This document shows, piece by piece, positions 1 through 5,168 of a stretch of 5,168 nucleotides of DNA. This DNA comes from Chloroflexota bacterium. GTDB taxonomy: Bacteria; Chloroflexota; Dehalococcoidia; UBA3495. Every line of letters begins with the position of its first letter. Within the stretch, counting starts at the first letter, position 1. The stretch spans positions 1 to 5,168 of the forward strand of contig JADFNR010000166.1 in assembly GCA_022563275.1 (NCBI GenBank), given 5' to 3'. The position numbers were made by a program, and so were the translations under genes. Below the pieces are notes generated by a model. The model was given only the letters and a program-made list of their open reading frames with translations, ran no database searches and was not told where the DNA came from.

Positions 1-575
1 CCGGGCATCTCATGGAGCCGCGCCAGGATGGCGTCAATGACATCGTTGGTCATAAGATAATCATCCACAATGTCTTCCCGGCTTACTCCCAGCACGTCCA
101 GGATGGTGGCGGATAATACGCCAGTCCGGTCCTTCCCGGCGCTGCAGTGGAACAGGGCCGGCTGGTTCACCGGCTGGGCCAGCGCGGTGAAAGCCTGGGC
201 CAGCAGAGTGCCCGCGTTGCGTAGGACCCACTCGTACATATCGGTCAGCCGCTTCTCCACCTCCTCTCCGGAGGTTGGCGGCAAGAACCCGCGGCGCTCC
301 AGGAGCGGAAATTGGTGGTAGCCGATGCCCGCGAGGGCCAGAAGCCCACGGCCGTCATTCACGGTCCCAGAGTTACTGCGGAGGTCTACAACAGACACGA
401 CCCCAAGGGACCCGGTGACGGTCTGGACGTCAGCCTCCGTCAGTGAGTTTGGTGAGTCGGCGCGGAAGAGGCGCCGCCATTTAACCGTGCGCCCAGAAGC
501 GGTGGGATAGCCGCCCAGGTCCCTGAAATTGACGCAGCCTTCCAGGGGGATGCGCTGTTCCATCTCTTGAGCCAT
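1..575 (-). CDS. Tyrosine-protein phosphatase family protein (Y_phosphatase3 type), 3' end cut by window
   Basis: This is an open frame with no stop, running from ATG at 575 off the left edge; 191 codons are visible. The N-terminus carries the family signature VNFRDLGGY (residues 15-23), followed by VVDLRS (62-67). The phosphatase P-loop is HCSAGKDRTG (143-152), giving the CX5R pattern with nucleophile Cys144 and phosphate-binding Arg150. This matches bacterial cysteine-dependent tyrosine or dual-specificity phosphatases of the Y_phosphatase3 family, which are usually about 240-270 aa, so some 50-80 residues should lie outside the window. No signal peptide or membrane segment is seen, so it is probably cytosolic. 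The start lies 13 nt after the lyase stop, suggesting it is the third gene of the operon. No good Shine-Dalgarno precedes ATG 575, and an in-frame ATG at 563 is an alternative start. The family also includes phosphoinositide phosphatases, so the substrate (phosphoprotein, lipid or small molecule) cannot be assigned. Confidence 0.9.
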   Translation of the reverse strand, partial: MAQEMEQRIPLEGCVNFRDLGGYPTASGRTVKWRRLFRADSPNSLTEADVQTVTGSLGVVSVVDLRSNSGTVNDGRGLLALAGIGYHQFPLLERRGFLPPTSGEEVEKRLTDMYEWVLRNAGTLLAQAFTALAQPVNQPALFHCSAGKDRTGVLSATILDVLGVSREDIVDDYLMTNDVIDAILARLHEMP

Positions 576-588
576 GGTCCGGGGTTTA

Positions 589-1488
589 TTAAGCCCCTTC
601 CACCCCCATCTGTTTGGCCACGGCCAGCATGGTGCGGGCGGTCGCTTCGTGGGCGATATCGACCATATCTCCGCCAAAGGTGACGGCTGCCCCGCCGGTG
701 GCCCGCATCTCCTCCATGGCGGCGACCAAGCCCTGCCAATGTCTCACCTCTTCCGGTGACGGAGAGAACACCTCGTTCACCACCGGGACATGGGAGGGAT
801 GTATCAGGTGCATACCGGTGTAGCCCAACTGCTTCAATTGGATGGCCAGCGCCCGAAGTCCGTCCAGATTGTGAATGTCCATCCAGCCACCGCTCATGGG
901 ATAGGGCACCCCGGCGGCCCGAACGTCGATCAACACTTTGGATTTCAGGTAAAGAGTTTCCAGGCCCTCGGGAGTCCACTGAAAGCCGATGGACCGCGCC
1001 GTGTCGCCACCCTTGCCGCCGCTGCCGCCCATGTGGGCAACCCTGGGCGACGCAGTGGCGATCTCGTAAGACTGCCTGATACTTTGGGCAGTCTCCATAC
1101 CGGGGTCGATGAAGATGGAACCCACCTCCATGCCCGCTTTGCGCTCGAAATGAGACAGCAGATTATCGACCTCCACCACGTGGGCCGGGCTTTCGACCTT
1201 GGGGAGCAGTACGCAGTAGAGTTGCGGACAGGTCACGGCCTCCAGGTCGCCGCCGGTGAGGCCAGTCTCCAGCCGGTTGACCCTGACGGTCAGGGTGGGT
1301 TTCTCGCCGCCCAATTCCTCCAGCATCTTGCGGACCAGGACGCGGGCTTCGGCCTTGTTGGGGACCGGGACCGAGTCTTCCAGGTCCAAGATCAGCGCGT
1401 CGGCCCCGTATTGGGGCGCCTTGCGCATCCAGTCTTCTTTGTTGCCTGGGACGTACATGGACGTCCGCAGGGGTCTGGCCGTTGCCAT
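589..1488 (-). CDS. HpcH/HpaI aldolase / CitE-like CoA-ester lyase
   Basis: A 299-aa protein of the citrate lyase beta/malyl-CoA lyase superfamily. These Mg-dependent TIM-barrel enzymes reversibly cleave 3-hydroxyacyl-CoA thioesters such as malyl-CoA or citramalyl-CoA. Visible family motifs are RTSMYVPGN (8-16), DALILDLEDSVP with K45 and AR (30-49), the substrate-binding Arg in VRVN (68-71), LLPKVES (94-100), the metal-ligand Glu132 in META, Asp162 in GGDTA as probable second metal ligand, RAAGVPYP (190-197), and LIHPSHVPVVNEVFSPSPEEV (228-248). Asp277, near the C-terminus in DMVDIAHEATA, fits the catalytic acid supplied across subunits in trimeric relatives. Length is normal for the family. 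The start is supported by AAGGAG five bases upstream. Two local oddities are a glycine-rich loop (154-161) before Asp162 and SGGW at 199-202, where many relatives have an Asp. It follows the CoA-transferase gene by 32 nt, so it probably uses a thioester made by that enzyme. The exact substrate is not known. Confidence 0.92.
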   Translation of the reverse strand: MATARPLRTSMYVPGNKEDWMRKAPQYGADALILDLEDSVPVPNKAEARVLVRKMLEELGGEKPTLTVRVNRLETGLTGGDLEAVTCPQLYCVLLPKVESPAHVVEVDNLLSHFERKAGMEVGSIFIDPGMETAQSIRQSYEIATASPRVAHMGGSGGKGGDTARSIGFQWTPEGLETLYLKSKVLIDVRAAGVPYPMSGGWMDIHNLDGLRALAIQLKQLGYTGMHLIHPSHVPVVNEVFSPSPEEVRHWQGLVAAMEEMRATGGAAVTFGGDMVDIAHEATARTMLAVAKQMGVEGA

Positions 1489-1493
1489 GGGGG

Positions 1494-1499
1494 CTCCTT
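1494..1499 (-). promoter_or_regulatory. Ribosome binding site of the CitE-like lyase
   Basis: On the minus strand this reads AAGGAG, a near-perfect Shine-Dalgarno, five bases before ATG at 1488. It fixes the lyase start. Confidence 0.85.
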
Positions 1500-1501
1500 A
1501 T

Positions 1502-1519
1502 AGCTGCCAGCGGTCAGCT
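1502..1519 (-). repeat. Intercistronic hairpin between CoA-transferase and lyase
   Basis: AGCTG-CC (1502-1508) pairs with GG-T-CAGCT (1512-1519), giving a 7-bp stem with one bulged base and a 3-nt loop. It lies almost wholly within the 32-nt gap, starts 1 nt after the transferase stop and ends 2 nt before the lyase Shine-Dalgarno. On the minus-strand transcript it is not followed by a U-run, so it does not look like a terminator of this operon. It could affect mRNA stability or access to the lyase ribosome site, or be a single REP-like element. Function is inferred only. Confidence 0.45.
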
Positions 1520-1520
1520 T

Positions 1521-2747
1521 TTAGATCACGTTTTCCTTTTTGAGTTGTTTCAGGTCTTTTTCCGTGAGGCCGAGAAGTTTTTTGAATATCTCTTTGTTGT
1601 GCATGCCCAGGGTGGGCGCACCGGCCATCTGGGGGAGGTCGCCGCCGGAGAACTTTACTGGGAAACCCGAGGCCACTCCCGCCACCGGGCGGTCCATGCC
1701 GGCGTGGAGCATGGGCAACAGGCTGCCCCGGTCCCAGAAGTGCTGGTCCTCCATCACCTGCTCGGCGGTGCGCACCGGGGCGCAGGGCACATCGAACTCT
1801 TCCAGGCGTTGCAGCGCATCGTCCAGCGTAAATTCGGCGATCAGGCGCTGTATCTCCGCGCGGGCGTCTTCCACATTGACGGTGCGCGCCGCGTAATCGC
1901 AGAAACGAGGGTCCGCCAGCAAGTTTGGCGCCTCCAGGGCCCGGGACAGGCGTCCCCACTGGTCATCGCTGGTGACCGTTAGCGACAGGTCACCGTTCTT
2001 GGTCTGATACACCCCGGTGGGCCCGCTGCGGCTGATGTTGCCGGTGCGCAGGGGCTGGCCGTCGGCGATGGTCTCTTCCAGGTTCTCCATGAACATCATC
2101 GACACCAGGGTGTCCATCATGGACACGTCCAGGTATTGGCCCTGGCCGGTGCGTTCCTTCTCCCGCAGGGCGGCCAAGATGGAGTAGCAAGCAAACATGG
2201 GAGTGACCAGGTCGCCGATGTAGAAACCGACCTTGATCGGCGGGCCGCCGGCCTCCCCGTTGATGTCCATCAGACCGCTCATGCCTTGTATCTGCGGGTC
2301 GTGGGCGGGCTTGTCTTTGTACGGGCCGGTCTGACCATAGCCGGAGATCGAGCAGTAGACGATGCCGGGATTAACCTTGGCGATTTCGTCGTAGCCCAGT
2401 CCGATGCGGCGCAGGGAGCCTGGCGCCAGGTTTTCCAGCACCACGTCGGATTCCTTGGCCAGGTCCAAGAACATCTGCTTGCCCTTGGGATTTTTCAGGT
2501 CGATGGTGACGCTTTTAACGCCCTGGGTGCGCTTGAGGAACCGGGTGGAGATGTCATCGTCGGTCTGTCGCCGGATGTTGGTCCCCTTGGGCCCGGCAAA
2601 TGGGCCGTTGCCCCGGACGGGGTCGCCCTTGCCCGGAATCTCGACCTTGATCACCTCGGCGCCCATGCGGGCCAGGTTCATGCCGCAGAAGGGTCCGGCA
2701 AGGTACACGGTGACGCACAAGACCCTGATATCTTTCAGTGGTTCCAT
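1521..2747 (-). CDS. CaiB/BaiF (family III) CoA-transferase
   Basis: A 408-aa protein, the usual length for this family, which transfers CoA between a donor thioester and a carboxylic acid through an aspartyl-CoA intermediate in an interlocked dimer. The N-terminal fold signature PLKDIRVLCV...GAEVIKVE is followed by SVTIDLKNPKGKQMF, DVVLENLAPGSLRRIGLGYDEI and the SGYGQTGPY motif. The catalytic Asp is Asp179 in GDLVTP, followed by the typical ILAALREKERTGQGQYLDVSM stretch. The C-terminus has the family's LGMHNKEIFKKLLGL ending. The start was chosen at 2747 because GAGGGAG lies just upstream and the protein then begins exactly at the family N-terminus; an in-frame ATG at 2801 would add 18 unconserved residues. 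It is the first gene of the operon and precedes a CitE-like lyase, so a hydroxy acid such as malate, citramalate or a relative is a reasonable but unproven acceptor. Formyl-CoA, carnitine or bile-acid transferases belong to the same family, and sequence alone does not choose among them. Confidence 0.93.
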   Translation of the reverse strand: MEPLKDIRVLCVTVYLAGPFCGMNLARMGAEVIKVEIPGKGDPVRGNGPFAGPKGTNIRRQTDDDISTRFLKRTQGVKSVTIDLKNPKGKQMFLDLAKESDVVLENLAPGSLRRIGLGYDEIAKVNPGIVYCSISGYGQTGPYKDKPAHDPQIQGMSGLMDINGEAGGPPIKVGFYIGDLVTPMFACYSILAALREKERTGQGQYLDVSMMDTLVSMMFMENLEETIADGQPLRTGNISRSGPTGVYQTKNGDLSLTVTSDDQWGRLSRALEAPNLLADPRFCDYAARTVNVEDARAEIQRLIAEFTLDDALQRLEEFDVPCAPVRTAEQVMEDQHFWDRGSLLPMLHAGMDRPVAGVASGFPVKFSGGDLPQMAGAPTLGMHNKEIFKKLLGLTEKDLKQLKKENVI

Positions 2748-2749
2748 AT

Positions 2750-2756
2750 CTCCCTC
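2750..2756 (-). promoter_or_regulatory. Ribosome binding site deciding the CoA-transferase start
   Basis: The minus strand reads GAGGGAG, with its GAGG core five bases before ATG at 2747. This favours 2747 over the upstream in-frame ATG at 2801. Confidence 0.8.
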
Positions 2757-2760
2757 ATTG

Positions 2761-2785
2761 CGAATAGCGGCCAGGGGACTATTCG
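2761..2785. repeat. Perfect 7-bp inverted repeat, candidate operator
   Basis: CGAATAG (2761-2767) and CTATTCG (2779-2785) are exact reverse complements separated by 11 bp. Centre-to-centre spacing is 18 bp, close to two helical turns, which would suit a dimeric regulator. It sits just upstream of the CoA-transferase ribosome site. Binding is inferred. Confidence 0.5.
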
Positions 2786-2791
2786 ACGGCC

Positions 2792-2806
2792 ATTCTCTCA
2801 TAGAAT
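2792..2806. repeat. Perfect 5-bp inverted repeat, candidate operator
   Basis: ATTCT (2792-2796) and AGAAT (2802-2806) are exact reverse complements with a 5-bp spacer. The repeat lies just upstream of the extended -10 candidate at 2817, where a repressor or activator could act. The arms are short, so chance occurrence is possible. Confidence 0.35.
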
Positions 2807-2816
2807 CGGCTTGCTG

Positions 2817-2825
2817 TGGTACAAT
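2817..2825 (+). promoter_or_regulatory. Extended -10 promoter candidate for the hydroxylase gene
   Basis: TG-G-TACAAT fits an extended -10 element (TGn plus five of six bases of TATAAT). No good -35 is found at the normal distance, which extended -10 promoters can tolerate. Transcription would start near 2831-2833, leaving a leader of about 40 nt before ATG 2872. Confidence 0.45.
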
Positions 2826-2859
2826 TTTTCCTACTCTAACCAGGCACTAGATCACGTGT

Positions 2860-2863
2860 GAGG
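2860..2863 (+). promoter_or_regulatory. Ribosome binding site of the hydroxylase large subunit
   Basis: GAGG lies eight bases before ATG 2872 and supports that start. It overlaps a short TCAC-GT-GTGA inverted repeat (2852-2861) of unknown meaning. Confidence 0.65.
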
Positions 2864-2871
2864 TAGACTCG

Positions 2872-5160
2872 ATGGCAGAGAACATCGTCCTGTCCAACAC
2901 TGAATATAAAGTTGTGGGAACCCGTCCCATCCGCCACGACGGCACCGACAAGGTGACTGGCCGGGCCAAATATGGTGCGGACTTCCAGGCCGCCGGCATG
3001 CTTTTTGGCAAGGTCCTGCGCAGCCCCCACGCCCACGCCCGCATCAAGTCCATCGATGTCAGCAAGGCCCTGGCCATGCCCGGCGTCAAAGCCGTGATCA
3101 CCGGACAGGACATGCCCATCGTCCTGAAGAAGGACGCGGACGATTCCGCCAAGACGGCCTCGGAAAAGATCATGGCATCGGCCAAGGCCCTGTATAAAGG
3201 GCATGCAGTGGCGGCGGTAGCCGCCACCGGGGCGCACATCGCCGAAACTGCCTTGGACCTGATCGATGTTCAGTACGAAGTGCTTCCCTCCACCACCCAA
3301 GTCTTGGACGCAATGAAGGACAACGCCGGGCTGCTACACGACGACATGACCACCAACGACCTGGGAGAGAAAACCGAGAAGCACAGCAACATAGCCACTC
3401 ACTTCCGGTACGAGTTGGGCGATGTTAAGACTGGGTTCGCCCAAGCCGAAGTTGTGGTCGAGCGTGAGTTCAACACTGTAACGGTGCACCAGGGCTATAT
3501 CGAACCTCAGAACGGCTCCGCCCTATGGGACGTCGACGGCCAGATAACTGTCTGGTGCAGCACTCAGGGCGCGTTCACCGCCCGTGAGGCATTGGCCATG
3601 GTCCTAGACCAACCGGTTTCAAAGATCAAAGTCGTCCCCATGGAGATCGGCGGTGGGTTCGGTGGCAAGATACCGATCTATCTGGAGCCCCTGGCCGCCC
3701 TCCTTTCCAAGAAATCCGGCGCGCTCGTCAAGATGGCAATGTCCCGGACCGAGGTGTTTGAAAGCACGGGCCCCACTTCCGGAGCCAACATCAAACTCAA
3801 GATGGGGGCCGACAAATCGGGCAAGATCGTCGCCGCGGAAGTCCAACTGGCCTATGATGCCGGCGCCTTCCCAGGGTCGCAGGTAACCATGGGAGCGCAG
3901 TGTATGTTTTCGCCGTATTCCATAGACAATCTACTGGTGGATGGGTACGACGTGGTGGCCAATAAGCCGCCGGTCGCCGCCTACCGTGCCCCTGGCGCCC
4001 CCATCGCCGCCTTTGCCGGAGAGATAGTGGTCGATGAGCTTGCCGAGAAACTGGGTATGGACCCGATCGAAATCCGGCTGCTTAACGCCAGCAAAGAGGG
4101 GACCGTACGGCTGGAGGCGCCCCCATTCCCCGTGATTGGGAACGTGGAATGCCTGGAAGCGGCCCGGAATTCGCAACAGTACAAGACAAAGCTCACCGGG
4201 AAACACCGGGGCCGGGGCGTTGCCTCAGGGTTCTGGTTCAACATCGGACTGCAGTCCAGCGCGGCCATCAGCGTGAATGCCGACGGCACCATCAACTTGG
4301 TGGAGGGCTCCACCGATATCGGCGGGTCCAGGGTTTCACTGGCCATGCAAGCGGCCGAGGTACTGGGTATACCCGCCGAGGATGTGCGCCCCAGCGTGGG
4401 GGATACCGAGTCGGTGGGCTACACCTTCTTGACCGGAGGCAGCCGGACCACCTTCGCCACCGGTTGGGCGGCCCACAACTGCGCCCAGGAAATTCGGACC
4501 AAGATGATCGAGCGCGCCGCCAGCATCTGGGATGTCTCGGAGGACGACGTAACGATGACCGACGGCGTGTTTCTGCACAAGTCGGACCCCGACCTGAAGT
4601 TCACCTTCAAAGAGTTGGCCGGCCAGCTTAACCGGTCGGGTGGGCCGATCTCCAGCCAGGTCAGCGTGGACCCCAGGAGCTCGGGGACCGCCTTCGCCAC
4701 ACACGTGGTGGATGTCGAAGTGGATACCGAAACCGGCAAAGTTACTGTCCTCAATTACACCGCGGTCCAAGACGCCGGCAAGGCCGTCCACCCCAGCTAT
4801 GTTGAAGGCCAGATCCAAGGCGCCGTGGTCCAAGGCATCGGCTGGGCTCTCAATGAGGAGTATGTATTCAGCGACGACGGCGCGATGGAGAACTCCAGTT
4901 TCCTGGACTACCGGATGCCAACCAGTCTGGACCTGCCGATGATCAGCACGGTCATCGTGGAGGTTGCCAATCCGGGCCACCCGTACGGAGTGCGCGGAGT
5001 GGGAGAAGTGCCCATAGTGCCTCCCATGGCGGCGATGGCCAATGCCATCTACGACGCGGTGGGCGTGAGGTTGACCGCACTGCCCATGTCGCCGGCGGCG
5101 GTGCTGGAGGCCCTCTGGGCCAAGGACGGACAACCGGCGGGGCTCCAGGCAGCCGACTAA
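2872..5160 (+). CDS. Xanthine dehydrogenase family molybdopterin-binding (large) subunit
   Basis: A complete 762-aa molybdenum hydroxylase catalytic subunit, the usual length for the bacterial three-subunit type. The N-terminal hammerhead domain (about 15-140) includes DKVTGRAKYGADF and VLRSPHAHARI. The molybdenum-binding domains follow: YIEPQ (209-213), STQGAF with Gln232 near molybdenum, GGGFGGK (260-266), AYRAPGAP (370-377), TGGSR (521-525), EGQIQGAVVQGIGWAL (645-660), and GVGE with catalytic Glu712. It should bind molybdopterin cytosine dinucleotide and hydroxylate a heterocycle or aldehyde with water as oxygen source. The residue after GGGFGGK is Ile267, where bovine xanthine dehydrogenase has the purine-binding Glu802, so xanthine is an unlikely substrate. 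The position of the usual GQG motif reads DIGGSR (482-487). AYRCSFR, the form I CO dehydrogenase signature, is absent. No Tat signal is seen, so it is probably cytosolic. The FeS and FAD subunits are not visible; they may lie beyond the right edge or elsewhere. Confidence 0.95.
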   Translation: MAENIVLSNTEYKVVGTRPIRHDGTDKVTGRAKYGADFQAAGMLFGKVLRSPHAHARIKSIDVSKALAMPGVKAVITGQDMPIVLKKDADDSAKTASEKIMASAKALYKGHAVAAVAATGAHIAETALDLIDVQYEVLPSTTQVLDAMKDNAGLLHDDMTTNDLGEKTEKHSNIATHFRYELGDVKTGFAQAEVVVEREFNTVTVHQGYIEPQNGSALWDVDGQITVWCSTQGAFTAREALAMVLDQPVSKIKVVPMEIGGGFGGKIPIYLEPLAALLSKKSGALVKMAMSRTEVFESTGPTSGANIKLKMGADKSGKIVAAEVQLAYDAGAFPGSQVTMGAQCMFSPYSIDNLLVDGYDVVANKPPVAAYRAPGAPIAAFAGEIVVDELAEKLGMDPIEIRLLNASKEGTVRLEAPPFPVIGNVECLEAARNSQQYKTKLTGKHRGRGVASGFWFNIGLQSSAAISVNADGTINLVEGSTDIGGSRVSLAMQAAEVLGIPAEDVRPSVGDTESVGYTFLTGGSRTTFATGWAAHNCAQEIRTKMIERAASIWDVSEDDVTMTDGVFLHKSDPDLKFTFKELAGQLNRSGGPISSQVSVDPRSSGTAFATHVVDVEVDTETGKVTVLNYTAVQDAGKAVHPSYVEGQIQGAVVQGIGWALNEEYVFSDDGAMENSSFLDYRMPTSLDLPMISTVIVEVANPGHPYGVRGVGEVPIVPPMAAMANAIYDAVGVRLTALPMSPAAVLEALWAKDGQPAGLQAAD

Positions 5161-5168
5161 CAAAACCT

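Larger units (their letters stand above)
2748..2871. promoter_or_regulatory. Divergent intergenic promoter region
   Basis: These 124 bp separate the minus-strand CoA-transferase operon from the plus-strand hydroxylase gene, so both promoters should lie here or nearby. The region is visibly more AT-rich around 2781-2840 than the flanking genes. It holds an extended -10 candidate for the plus strand and two perfect inverted repeats, listed separately. No convincing -35/-10 pair was found for the minus strand; the best I see is weak. The arrangement suits control of both units by one regulator, but no regulator gene is in the window. Confidence 0.6.

Noticed and set aside
581..597. GGGG/CCCC hairpin spanning the lyase stop, as a terminator
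   Set aside because: The stem is four GC pairs with a mismatch above and a tiny loop, there is no U-run, and it lies 5 nt before the next gene start.
440..979. 179-codon minus-strand frame overlapping the lyase and phosphatase genes
   Set aside because: It overlaps two well-supported genes in another frame, and its Arg/Gly/Pro-rich composition shows no motif.
790..1503. 237-codon plus-strand open frame opposite the lyase gene
   Set aside because: It is the mirror of the CitE-like gene, shows no recognisable motif and has no good ribosome site.
2853..2858. CACGTG palindrome in the hydroxylase leader as a regulator site
   Set aside because: A 6-bp palindrome is common by chance and no known bacterial operator can be matched to it here.
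2136..2861. 241-codon plus-strand open frame opposite the CoA-transferase gene and the promoter region
   Set aside because: It is a shadow of a gene with clear family motifs; its composition is non-protein-like and it would run through the divergent promoter region.
2872..5160. Aerobic CO dehydrogenase large subunit (CoxL)
   Set aside because: The form I active-site motif AYRCSFR is absent; the site reads AYRAPGAP, so CO oxidation is not supported.
4336..5163. 275-codon open frame antisense to the hydroxylase gene
   Set aside because: Its translation is rich in His, Gly and Arg with no family motif, typical of a shadow frame opposite a GC-rich gene. The plus strand here encodes conserved residues up to GVGE.
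1..5168. CRISPR arrays, insertion sequences, tRNA or rRNA genes
   Set aside because: No regularly spaced repeats, transposase motifs, terminal inverted repeats, or RNA-gene signatures were seen by reading both strands.

Overview
This is a GC-rich bacterial window encoding catabolic enzymes. It holds three genes on the minus strand and one divergent gene on the plus strand, separated by a 124-bp intergenic region. Family III CoA-transferases, CitE-like lyases and molybdenum hydroxylases occur together in metabolically broad aquatic and soil bacteria. My weak guess is Chloroflexota (a Dehalococcoidia/SAR202-like lineage), with Proteobacteria as the alternative. No rRNA, tRNA or mobile element is present to settle this.

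Layout. The minus-strand operon reads leftwards from about 2747: a CaiB/BaiF (family III) CoA-transferase (2747 to 1521), then a HpcH/HpaI/CitE-like CoA-ester lyase (1488 to 589), then a tyrosine-phosphatase-family protein (575 to the left window edge, 3' end missing). The gaps are 32 and 13 nt, which fits one transcript. Reading rightwards from 2872 is a complete molybdenum hydroxylase large subunit (xanthine dehydrogenase family, 762 aa). Its usual FeS and FAD partner subunits are not visible; only 8 bases follow its stop.

How the genes may work together. The CoA-transferase could activate a carboxylic or hydroxy acid to its CoA thioester. The CitE-like lyase could then cleave a 3-hydroxyacyl-CoA (malyl- or citramalyl-CoA type) in a retro-aldol reaction. 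The divergent molybdenum hydroxylase could act upstream by hydroxylating a heterocycle or aldehyde. The transferase and lyase families are clear, but the substrate and the link to the hydroxylase are inference. The hydroxylase lacks the Glu used for purine binding in xanthine dehydrogenase and also the usual GQG cofactor motif, so true xanthine dehydrogenase activity is doubtful.

The divergent intergenic region has an extended -10 promoter candidate for the hydroxylase and two perfect inverted repeats that could be operators. I found no clearly new biological system. The points most worth following up are the transferase-lyase-phosphatase gene set, the variant hydroxylase and the inverted repeats between them.
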